A stretch of 52,022 nt of DNA from Chitinophagales bacterium (GTDB lineage Bacteria > Bacteroidota > Bacteroidia > Chitinophagales > Chitinophagaceae), in assembly GCA_025353485.1 (NCBI GenBank), contig JANXQO010000179.1:1-52022 (forward strand). Reading direction: 5' to 3'. Of this stretch, positions 41,393 to 48,121 are shown in pieces; the stretch's first letter is position 1; each line of letters begins with the position of its first letter. The position numbers were made by a program, and so were the translations under genes. Under the pieces are notes generated by a model. It was given only the letters and a program-made list of their open reading frames with translations, ran no database searches and was not told the origin of the DNA.

Positions 41393-42667
41393 TTAATAAA
41401 AGAATGAAAAACCTGAACTGTTAAAACGGGTATTAACAACATTATTATGTTTTGAGCCAAATCTGTATTGTAATCCTATTGAAGTAAAATAATTATAAGA
41501 AGAAGCAATTAATCTGCGTTGGGTAAGTACGTCATCACGGCTGGCATTTCCTTTAGGTAATGATATTTGATCATGACTAATTGAATAATATCCGAATAAA
41601 TTTAAAGATAACCCCTTTAATAATCTGATTTCTGCCTGAGCATTTAAGGCGAAATTATTTTTGGTAAAATCATTAAAATAATTTGAGTAAGATACTCCTG
41701 CATTAACATTACCCCAGGGCTGCGTAAAAGAGGATGATGCAGTAACGGTTTGTTTTAAGAGTACTTCTTTTGTTTTAAAAAATATTGTGGTATCGTAATA
41801 TTCATTAAACTCCGGGCCGGCATAATAACCAAATGTAATTGATTTGGTATTGGATGCAGAATAGGGATAAATGTTATACTCAATTTTAGGAGTAAATCCA
41901 AACCTGTTCTTAAAATTATTAAACAAGCTGTTGCCGTAAAATAAATTCCATCCCCATGACCAGTGATTGTTAATACTAAATGCCTCACCATAATTTGCAT
42001 CTAAACTTTTTGAGTGCACTTTAATAACCTCTATGCCGTATGTAGATTTGCTATTGCGGTTATTGTAATTGATGAAAAAATTTGTTTTTCTTTTTTCAGT
42101 TGTACGGTTAGCAGAAAAGTTTCCACTCAAAGACGATGATTTATATACTTCGGATCCATTAAAAAAACCTCTGACCCCTATATTATATACCCATAAATTC
42201 CACGGATCTTTGTTTGTTTGCAAGCTGTCTTTTTTATTTTCTAACTCATTCTGTTTATAAATAATATCCATATTTTTAAAAAGATTTGTTCTTGATACAT
42301 ACCTTGTTAATCCCATTTTAAGAAATTGTACCATTAATTTTCGTTTTTCATCTTGAGTATTATTAGCATCATTGAAAAAAGATAGTGTATCAGAAATATT
42401 TTTAAAATTATTTTGACCGATAAAATTCATAAAAATTTTTTCACCCCCTCCATTTATGTCCTGAGAACTGATAAGAATGTGGATATTAGCGTCAGTACGG
42501 TCTCTAACAAAATCAACCCATTTTAGTTCTGTACGTATGTAATCAAAATCGCATCCATAAGATTGGCAATCAAAAAATACCTTTAGCGTTTCTGTTTGCC
42601 GGGTTTGCGAAAAACCAATGCCCGCAAAAGATAATTGAAAGGCAATGATAAAAAGTAAAATTCTCAT
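41393..42667 (-). CDS. Hypothetical outer membrane beta-barrel protein
   Basis: From ATG 42667 (MRILLFIIAFQLSFAGIGFS) the protein has 424 residues and a signal peptide ending near GFSQT. The N-terminal region (LKVFFDCQSYGCDFDYIRTE, DRTDANIHILISSQDINGG) is soluble. The C-terminal two thirds have alternating strands typical of a barrel (KTNFFINYNNRNSKSTYGIE, LFGYYSISHDQ, FTSIGLQYRFGS). I do not recognise a named family or substrate. The start lies 5 bp after the mqnD stop, so it is probably co-transcribed with mqnB and mqnD; a longer frame from 42742 overlaps mqnD and is rejected. Confidence 0.7.
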   Translation of the reverse strand: MRILLFIIAFQLSFAGIGFSQTRQTETLKVFFDCQSYGCDFDYIRTELKWVDFVRDRTDANIHILISSQDINGGGEKIFMNFIGQNNFKNISDTLSFFNDANNTQDEKRKLMVQFLKMGLTRYVSRTNLFKNMDIIYKQNELENKKDSLQTNKDPWNLWVYNIGVRGFFNGSEVYKSSSLSGNFSANRTTEKRKTNFFINYNNRNSKSTYGIEVIKVHSKSLDANYGEAFSINNHWSWGWNLFYGNSLFNNFKNRFGFTPKIEYNIYPYSASNTKSITFGYYAGPEFNEYYDTTIFFKTKEVLLKQTVTASSSFTQPWGNVNAGVSYSNYFNDFTKNNFALNAQAEIRLLKGLSLNLFGYYSISHDQISLPKGNASRDDVLTQRRLIASSYNYFTSIGLQYRFGSKHNNVVNTRFNSSGFSFFY

Positions 42668-42671
42668 GCAG

Positions 42672-43595
42672 TTAAAATTCGTCAGATAAAAATATATTCT
42701 CCAAGTTGATAAAATTATGTGAGCTTGTTTTTTGGTAAACATTTAACATCTGGAGAATAGCTTTTTTACCTTTTTCTCCAAGATCAATTGAATAATTGTT
42801 TACATAAAGATCAATGTGCTTTCGCATTACATCTTCTTCCATTTCCTGTGAATGTTCACGAACATATTCTGTAATTGAAGGATAGTTACTGAAAGAATAT
42901 TTAATACTTTGTTTAATTAAATTATCTACTTTTCTTAATAAAGAAATATCAATATTTTTTTTTGCTGCAATCCCTCCTAATGGAATTGGCGATTGTGTTT
43001 TTTGCTCCCAAAATTCTCCCAAATCAATAATTTTTATAAGACCTTTTTGCGGGTAAGTAAAACGGTTTTCGTGAATGATAACACCTGCAACAGCCCCCCC
43101 TAAATCTTCTCCACCAATTGGCGGAGAGAATTGGGAAGAGCCTTTTAATACAAAATCTTCTATCTCATTATAGCGAAGAAATATTTTATTTTTTGCTTTC
43201 GGATAGGCAAGACTAAAAAGCATATGCGCTGTTGTATGCATACCTGGTATTGCGATTGTGCATCTGTTTACATATTCTTCCTCCGCAAAAGAATTTTGCA
43301 AGCCTCCCCTGAAGGAGGAGGTTTGGAGGGGGTTTGCTATCAAAAGTGGTCCCACACCGGATCCTAAAGCACTGCCGCTATTTAATACTAAATATTTTTC
43401 TAATAATAATGGTAACACTCCGTAGCTTATCTTGGTAATATCTAACGTGTCTTTTAATGCCAGTTGATTCAAAGTTTCTACGTCTTCCAAAATCACATCA
43501 AAGTCCAAACCCTGGGTATTGATCTTATTATTAACCAGGGCATCAAAAATAAAGGTATCGTTAGGGCATGGAGAAAATCCCAGTGTTAATTTCAT
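42672..43595 (-). CDS. mqnD: 1,4-dihydroxy-6-naphthoate synthase MqnD
   Basis: MqnD converts cyclic de-hypoxanthine futalosine to dihydroxynaphthoate in the futalosine menaquinone route. It has 307 residues, a little longer than usual. Motifs are LGFSPCPNDTFIFDAL, LDITKISYGVLPLLL, SGSALGSGVGPLLI, IAIPGMHTTAHMLF and GVIIHENRFTYPQ. Two segments coincide with GC-rich repeats and look inserted: NPLQTSSFRGGLQNSFAEEE (after GPLLIA) and SSQFSPPIGGEDLGG (before AVAGVIIHENRF). Both lie between conserved blocks, so activity may be kept. The start overlaps the mqnB stop by 1 bp (TAATG). Confidence 0.9.
   Translation of the reverse strand: MKLTLGFSPCPNDTFIFDALVNNKINTQGLDFDVILEDVETLNQLALKDTLDITKISYGVLPLLLEKYLVLNSGSALGSGVGPLLIANPLQTSSFRGGLQNSFAEEEYVNRCTIAIPGMHTTAHMLFSLAYPKAKNKIFLRYNEIEDFVLKGSSQFSPPIGGEDLGGAVAGVIIHENRFTYPQKGLIKIIDLGEFWEQKTQSPIPLGGIAAKKNIDISLLRKVDNLIKQSIKYSFSNYPSITEYVREHSQEMEEDVMRKHIDLYVNNYSIDLGEKGKKAILQMLNVYQKTSSHNFINLENIFLSDEF
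43091..43145. repeat. GC-rich repeat in frame in mqnD (first in map order)
   Basis: CTCC-A-CCAATTGG-C-GGAG (43109-43126) forms a hairpin with one mismatch, flanked by CAGCCCCCCCTAAATCTT and AGAATTGGGAAGAGCC. It is read in frame as SSQFSPPIGGEDLGG. Confidence 0.6.
43301..43338. repeat. GC-rich repeat in frame in mqnD (second in map order)
   Basis: The plus strand reads GCCTCCCCTGAAGGAGGAGG then TTTGGAGGGGGTTTGC. On the coding strand the block AAACCCCCTCCAAACC and AGGGGAGGCTT parallels the htpG unit AGGCCTCCCCAAACCCCTCC. It is read in frame as NPLQTSSFRGGLQN. Confidence 0.65.
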
Positions 43596-44224
43596 TATTT
43601 ATTAATTGAGTCAATCAAATTCTTTAATTCGAGATTAAGATTTACAATCGCTTCTTTTATTTGCCATTTTGTTTTATCTCTTTCTCCCACTTTATTTGAA
43701 ATACTTCTGATTTGTAAAAATTGAATATTTTGCTGAAGACAAACATAATGAAAGGCAGCGCCTTCCATACTTTCAACAGCAGCATTAAAAATTTGTTTTA
43801 ATTGTTTAGTTTGTTTTTTTCTCTCACTTATTTTATTTACAGTAACTGCTTTTACTTTTTTTAAATGTGTTGCCTGTAATATTTCTGAAGTATTAATAAG
43901 ACTTCCTTTTTTAAAAGGAAATTTATTTTCATCGCCAAAACCCAATTGAAAGATGGTTTTAAACTCCCCTTTTTCTTCAACGCCAATATCTGCAAAAACA
44001 TCCTGCTCTACCGCAACCACTTCTCCATTTTTTATTTTGTGTGAAAACGATCCGCCTATTCCTGCCTGTATTACAACATCGAATTTTTGCTTTAATAATT
44101 TTTTAGTAAGATGATAAACTGTGGAAGGGATTCCAACTCCGCAAATCAGTACTTCGATAGTATTATTCATTTTTGCAAATGGTGCAATTTCCTGTAGTGT
44201 AGCAGCCATTACCAATATTTTCAT
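43595..44224 (-). CDS. mqnB: Futalosine hydrolase MqnB
   Basis: MqnB cleaves futalosine in menaquinone synthesis. From ATG 44224 (MKILVMAATLQEIAPFAKMN) the protein has 209 residues, as expected for this nucleosidase family. It shows VLICGVGIPSTVYHLTKKLL, FDVVIQAGIGGSFSHKIKNG, VVAVEQDVFADIGVEEKGEF and AAVESMEGAAFHYVCLQ (the catalytic-site ESMEG). The frame upstream to 44299 is rejected because it overlaps the divergent queD start. It is coupled with mqnD by a 1-bp overlap. Other futalosine genes (mqnA, mqnC) are not in the window. Confidence 0.88.
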   Translation of the reverse strand: MKILVMAATLQEIAPFAKMNNTIEVLICGVGIPSTVYHLTKKLLKQKFDVVIQAGIGGSFSHKIKNGEVVAVEQDVFADIGVEEKGEFKTIFQLGFGDENKFPFKKGSLINTSEILQATHLKKVKAVTVNKISERKKQTKQLKQIFNAAVESMEGAAFHYVCLQQNIQFLQIRSISNKVGERDKTKWQIKEAIVNLNLELKNLIDSINK

Positions 44225-44269
44225 ACTACAAATTTCGGATTTAGAAAGCACAACTTTGGCTTTCTCTAT

Positions 44270-44277
44270 TACCTTTG
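44270..44277 (+). promoter_or_regulatory. -7 promoter element of the queD-queD-folE operon
   Basis: TACCTTTG matches TAnnTTTG and ends 21 bp before ATG 44299. It lies in the 74-bp divergent gap between mqnB and the first PTPS gene. The mqnB side has a similar but weaker GAAATTTG. Confidence 0.45.
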
Positions 44278-44298
44278 AGAAAATTTTTTCAGTCTTCA

Positions 44299-44745
44299 AT
44301 GATTTACCTTACAAGAGTTGAACATTTTAATGCAGCCCATAAGCTTTATAATCCTGAATGGGAAAGGGAAAAAAATGAAGAAATATTTGGCAAATGTGCA
44401 AACGAAAATTGGCATGGACATAATTATGAATTGTTTGTAACAATTAAGGGAGAAGTAAATAATGAAACTGGTTTTTTGTTTGATGCAAAAAAGCTAAGCA
44501 GGCTTATAAAAGAACATGTGCTTGATAAACTGGATCATAAAAATTTAAATGTTGACGTAGCATTTTTGCAAAATAAACTCTGCTCTACAGAAAATATTGC
44601 AAAGGCAATATGGCAACAATTGGTTCCATATTTGCCGCAACCTGTGCAGCTTCATTGTATTAAATTATATGAAACACCCCGCATATATGTAGAGTATTTT
44701 GGCCCTGATAGCTATCGGGATAGAACATTTCTTTATAATGATTGA
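44299..44745 (+). CDS. 6-pyruvoyl-tetrahydropterin synthase / QueD family protein, copy 1
   Basis: The protein has 148 residues from ATG 44299. The zinc site is HFNAAH (H9/H14 region) plus HGHNY (H39, H41), C33 in FGKCANENWHGHNY is the usual catalytic cysteine, LDHKNLN holds the Asp-His pair, and KLYETPRIYVEYF the glutamate. Family members convert dihydroneopterin triphosphate to pyruvoyl- or carboxy-tetrahydropterin, the latter in 7-deazaguanine synthesis. The final segment GPDSYRDRTFLYND lies beyond the usual end and includes a TCCCGATAGCTATCGGGA-like palindrome. The next gene is a second PTPS homologue 9 bp downstream, and folE follows. Confidence 0.88.
   Translation: MIYLTRVEHFNAAHKLYNPEWEREKNEEIFGKCANENWHGHNYELFVTIKGEVNNETGFLFDAKKLSRLIKEHVLDKLDHKNLNVDVAFLQNKLCSTENIAKAIWQQLVPYLPQPVQLHCIKLYETPRIYVEYFGPDSYRDRTFLYND
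44703..44720. repeat. Imperfect GATAGCTATC palindrome at the end of queD copy 1
   Basis: CCCTGATAGCTATCGGGA differs from the perfect 18-bp palindrome at 45160-45177 by one extra T and the missing leading T. It is read in frame as GPDSYRD. Confidence 0.6.
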
Positions 44746-44754
44746 AATTATTTA

Positions 44755-45168
44755 ATGAACAAAGTAGCAGTTTACAGAAAAGAACATTTTAATGCAGCTC
44801 ACCGCCTGCACAATCCCGCATGGGATGAAACCAAAAATGATAGCGTTTTTGGTAAATGTAATAATCCGAATTTTCATGGACACAATTACGACCTGGTTGT
44901 AAAAGTTGTTGGCGAGCCAGATGTGCAAACAGGTTATGTTATTGATCTTAAAATGCTGAGTGATATTATTGGTGAAAATGTATTAGAAAGATTTGATCAT
45001 AAAAACCTTAACCTTGATACAATAGAATTTAAAGAGCTTAATCCAACCGCAGAAAATATTGCAATTGTTATTTACAATATCCTTAGAGAAAAAATTGATA
45101 AGAAATTAGATTTACAAATACGGCTTTACGAAACCGAAAGGAATTTTGTTGACTATCCTTCCCGATAG
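44755..45168 (+). CDS. 6-pyruvoyl-tetrahydropterin synthase / QueD family protein, copy 2
   Basis: The protein has 137 residues, a paralogue of the preceding gene. It keeps all active-site features: [13 protein letters not shown]35 in [15 protein letters not shown]41 and H43, FDHKNLNLD and [11 protein letters not shown]. The TAG stop (45166-45168) lies inside a perfect palindrome, so the last residues (PSR) are repeat-encoded. It is 9 bp after copy 1 and 24 bp before folE. Two intact copies suggest divided functions, for example QueD and a PTPS-like activity; which is which cannot be told from sequence alone. Confidence 0.88.
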   Translation: MNKVAVYRKEHFNAAHRLHNPAWDETKNDSVFGKCNNPNFHGHNYDLVVKVVGEPDVQTGYVIDLKMLSDIIGENVLERFDHKNLNLDTIEFKELNPTAENIAIVIYNILREKIDKKLDLQIRLYETERNFVDYPSR

Positions 45169-45177
45169 CTATCGGGA
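45160..45177. repeat. Perfect 18-bp palindrome at the end of queD copy 2
   Basis: TCCCGATAGCTATCGGGA is fully self-complementary. The queD copy 2 TAG stop (45166-45168) lies within it, and folE begins 15 bp later. The same core is in copy 1 and, as TCCCGAT-AA-ATCGGGA, in guaA. Confidence 0.85.
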
Positions 45178-45191
45178 TAAAAAATAATATT

Positions 45192-45788
45192 ATGAGCTAT
45201 AAAAAAATTGAAGAGTATTGTGAAGACGACATGACCGCATTGGAAAAGAATTACAGGGAAGTGTTGGGTTTATTAGGGGAGAACCCGGACAGGGAAGGCT
45301 TATTAAAAACGCCGCATCGTATGGCAAAGGCAATGCAATTTATTACCCATGGTAATAAATTGGATGCAAAAGAGATTTTAAATTCTGCCAAGTTTCATGA
45401 AGAGATGAGCCAGATGATTGTGGTAAAAGATATTGAGTTGTATAGTATGTGTGAGCATCACATGCTGCCATTTTTTGGTAAGGCTCATATAGCTTATGTT
45501 CCCAATGGATGGATAACCGGCTTGAGTAAGATTGCAAGAGTAGTGGATGTTTTTTCACGCCGTTTGCAGGTACAGGAAAGGCTTACAACACAAATTCTGG
45601 ATGCAATTCAGGAGAGCCTTAATCCTTTAGGCGCCGCAGTTGTAATTGAGGCTTCGCATTTATGTATGATGATGAGAGGAGTACAAAAACAAAACTCGGT
45701 AACCACTACATCAGCATTCTCAGGCGAGTTTGAAAAAAATGAAACCCGCAGTGAGTTTCTAAAACTCATCAGTTCAAAACTTCATTAA
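45192..45788 (+). CDS. folE: GTP cyclohydrolase I
   Basis: FolE opens GTP to dihydroneopterin triphosphate, the common substrate for folate, tetrahydropterin and 7-deazaguanine synthesis, so its position after two PTPS genes is meaningful. The 198-residue protein has the zinc residues C87 and H90 in [11 protein letters not shown] and the later cysteine in [11 protein letters not shown], plus [20 protein letters not shown] and [10 protein letters not shown]. Length and start (ATG 45192) are typical. It is most likely in one operon with the two genes before it. Confidence 0.96.
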   Translation: MSYKKIEEYCEDDMTALEKNYREVLGLLGENPDREGLLKTPHRMAKAMQFITHGNKLDAKEILNSAKFHEEMSQMIVVKDIELYSMCEHHMLPFFGKAHIAYVPNGWITGLSKIARVVDVFSRRLQVQERLTTQILDAIQESLNPLGAAVVIEASHLCMMMRGVQKQNSVTTTSAFSGEFEKNETRSEFLKLISSKLH

Positions 45789-45853
45789 GATGGTTTATCA
45801 GTTTACTGCCTTATTGGTTTATCCGTTTCATTAACCAATTAACTATACACCAG
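45789..45853. repeat. Low-complexity junction sequence between folE and fabD
   Basis: It contains GTTTATCAGTTTACTG and GGTTTATCCGTTTC, with ATTGGTTTAT approximately inverse to ATTAACCAAT. It looks like another degenerate junction repeat, but the signal is weak. Confidence 0.35.
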
Positions 45854-46735
45854 ATGAAACATGCATACATTTTTCCGGGACAGGGATCGCAATTCAGCGG
45901 CATGGGGAAAAATTTATATGATAGCAATGCAAAAGCAAAAGAACTTTTTGAAAAAGGAAATGACATTCTTGGTTTCAGGATATCGGATATTATGTTTTCA
46001 GGAAGTGATGAAGATCTTAAGAAAACAAATGTTACCCAACCCGCAATTTTTTTGCATTCTGTTATTCTTTATAAAATATTAAAAGATGCAAAACCTGATA
46101 TGGTTGCGGGTCATTCATTAGGAGAATTTTCTGCATTGGTTGCAAACCAAAGTTTAACTTTTGAAGATGCATTGAAACTTGTTTCTATAAGGGCAAAGGC
46201 TATGCAAAAAGCATGTGAAATAAATCCTTCAACAATGGCTGCCGTATTGGGTTTAGATGATAATAAAGTGGAGGAAATATGTGCTTCAATAAAAGATGAA
46301 GTTGTAGTTCCCGCAAATTATAATTGTCCCGGGCAAATTGTTATATCAGGCAGTATCAAAGGCATTGACGATGCATGTATCTTAATGAAAGAGGCCGGCG
46401 CAAAGCGTGCCTTGGTTTTACCGGTTGGCGGTGCCTTTCATTCTCCCTTGATGGAACCTGCAAAAGAAGAATTGGCAGAGGCAATCAACGCTGCAAATTT
46501 TAATGAGCCACACTGCCCTGTTTATCAAAATGTAGTTGCCCGGGGTGTAACAAATTCTGCAGAAATAAAACAAAATTTAATTCAGCAATTAACCGGCCCT
46601 GTTCGATGGACACAAACAATACAAGCTATGATAGTTGATGGCGCTACACAATTTACCGAAGTTGGTCCGGGTAAAGTTTTGCAGGGCCTGGTACTGAAAA
46701 TAAATAAAGAAATGCAGGTAAATGGAATTAATTAA
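45854..46735 (+). CDS. fabD: Malonyl-CoA:ACP transacylase
   Basis: FabD loads malonyl groups onto acyl carrier protein for fatty acid synthesis. The 293-residue protein has IFPGQGSQFSGMG, the nucleophile S88 in VAGHSLGEFSALVA, the arginine region SIRAKAMQKA and the catalytic histidine in GGAFHSPLMEPA. The usual length and ATG start are present. It overlaps the next gene by 14 bp, so translation of the RNA methyltransferase may be coupled. The other fab genes are not here. Confidence 0.95.
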   Translation: MKHAYIFPGQGSQFSGMGKNLYDSNAKAKELFEKGNDILGFRISDIMFSGSDEDLKKTNVTQPAIFLHSVILYKILKDAKPDMVAGHSLGEFSALVANQSLTFEDALKLVSIRAKAMQKACEINPSTMAAVLGLDDNKVEEICASIKDEVVVPANYNCPGQIVISGSIKGIDDACILMKEAGAKRALVLPVGGAFHSPLMEPAKEELAEAINAANFNEPHCPVYQNVVARGVTNSAEIKQNLIQQLTGPVRWTQTIQAMIVDGATQFTEVGPGKVLQGLVLKINKEMQVNGIN

Positions 46736-47891
46736 TCTTTCCACTTCAGCAAAAAGAATAATTGTAACCTGCAGTAAGCGCTTATCATCTTACCTGCAAC
46801 AGGAGATAATTGAATTAGGCTTTACACCCGTTCGTACTTTTCAAACAGGTATTGAATTGTTGGGAACCATGAATGATTGCATTCGGCTTAATTTAAATCT
46901 TAGATGCGCAAGCCAGGTGTTGTATTCTTTAAAAGAATTTTCTTCTGATAGTCCTGATGATATTTATCGTGAATTATTTCAAATTCCCTGGGAAAAAATA
47001 GTATCGAACGATAGTTATTTTTCTGTTACCAGTAATGTTACTCACCCAAGCATCAATAATTCTTTATATGCTAATGTAAAAGTGAAGGATGCCATTGCAG
47101 ACAGAATGCGAAATAAAACAGGAGGCAGGCCAAATTCAGGATCAACATTAGAAGGTGCAGTAATCCATCTTTTCTGGAGAGATGAAATAGCTGAAATATT
47201 TATTGATACATCCGGCGAAACCCTTGCCAAGCATGGGTATAGAAAAATACCGGGTAAAGCGCCAATGCTGGAATCTCTGGCTGCTTCAACAATACTCGCA
47301 ACAAAATGGGATCGCCTTTCACCTTTTGTAAATCCAATGTGTGGTTCTGCAACGCTTGCCATTGAAGCAACATTAATTGCAACCAATCGCCGCCCCGGTT
47401 TATTTAGAGACAATTATGCATTTATGCATGTAAAAGATTTTGATGATGCATTTTTTGAAAAAGAAAGAGCAGCGTTGGATGAAAAAATAATTGACTTACC
47501 TGGTTTAAAAGTTATAGCAACTGATAGAAGTGAAGACGCAATTAATATTTCAAAAATAAATGCAGGGGCAGCAGGTGTAGAAAATTATATTGAATTTATC
47601 CGTTGCAATTTTGAGGATACACCAATTCCTGAAAATGAAAATGGTGTTGTTTTTTTAAATCCTGAATATGGCGAGCGTATGGGAGAAGAAACAGAACTGG
47701 AAAAAACGTATCATGCGATAGGAGATTTTCTAAAGAAAAAATGCAAAGGATATACAGGATATATTTTTACAGGCAATCTTGTGCTTGCAAAAAAAATAGG
47801 ATTAAAGCCAAAAAGAAAAATCGAATTTTATACAAGTAAGATAGACTGCAGGTTACTTGAATATGAATTATATGCAGGAACAAGAAAATGA
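46722..47891 (+). CDS. THUMP domain class I RNA methyltransferase (RlmL/Trm14-like)
   Basis: The protein has 389 residues: an N-terminal ferredoxin-like and THUMP region (about 1-160) and a C-terminal methyltransferase with VNPMCGSATLAIEATLIATN (motif I-like), KVIATDRSEDAINISKINA and motif IV GVVFLNPEYGERMGEETE. The family methylates guanosine N2 in rRNA or tRNA. The catalytic motif is usually NPPYGER; here it reads NPEYGER, keeping N, P and Y. The target is probably 23S rRNA, but it is not proven. It starts inside fabD, and a 112-bp hairpin repeat follows 12 bp after the stop. Confidence 0.85.
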   Translation: MELINLSTSAKRIIVTCSKRLSSYLQQEIIELGFTPVRTFQTGIELLGTMNDCIRLNLNLRCASQVLYSLKEFSSDSPDDIYRELFQIPWEKIVSNDSYFSVTSNVTHPSINNSLYANVKVKDAIADRMRNKTGGRPNSGSTLEGAVIHLFWRDEIAEIFIDTSGETLAKHGYRKIPGKAPMLESLAASTILATKWDRLSPFVNPMCGSATLAIEATLIATNRRPGLFRDNYAFMHVKDFDDAFFEKERAALDEKIIDLPGLKVIATDRSEDAINISKINAGAAGVENYIEFIRCNFEDTPIPENENGVVFLNPEYGERMGEETELEKTYHAIGDFLKKKCKGYTGYIFTGNLVLAKKIGLKPKRKIEFYTSKIDCRLLEYELYAGTRK

Positions 47892-47903
47892 ATTCTCCCG
47901 GCC

Positions 47904-48015
47904 CAATGTCATTAAGTTAAGAATATACGATACAAACCAAGAAGGTTTTTTTCAAGATTTTAAATTGAGAAAGAATTATAAAACCTTCTTGGTTTGTGTT
48001 AACTTAATGACATTG
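47904..48015. repeat. 112-bp imperfect hairpin element after the RNA methyltransferase gene
   Basis: The left arm has CAATGTCATTAAGTTAA and ACAAACCAAGAAGGTTTT. The right arm has their inverses, AAAACCTTCTTGGTTTGT and TTAACTTAATGACATTG. An 11-bp bulge, GAATATACGAT, interrupts the left arm only. There is no plausible gene inside. It could be a MITE-like unit or a terminator structure. Confidence 0.8.
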
Positions 48016-48121
48016 CCTCGGCTTTTAAAGCATAAATAATTTCCTCAATTTTTATTTTTTTTACATAAACGGTAACATTTCGGCAGTCATGTACGTTTAT
48101 CTTCGTATAAAATTACCAACG

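Noticed and set aside
47042-47413. 123-codon open frame on the minus strand
   Set aside because: Antisense to the THUMP-domain methyltransferase gene.
47857-48039. 60-codon open frame after the RNA methyltransferase
   Set aside because: It overlaps the methyltransferase end and is mostly the hairpin repeat at 47904-48015.
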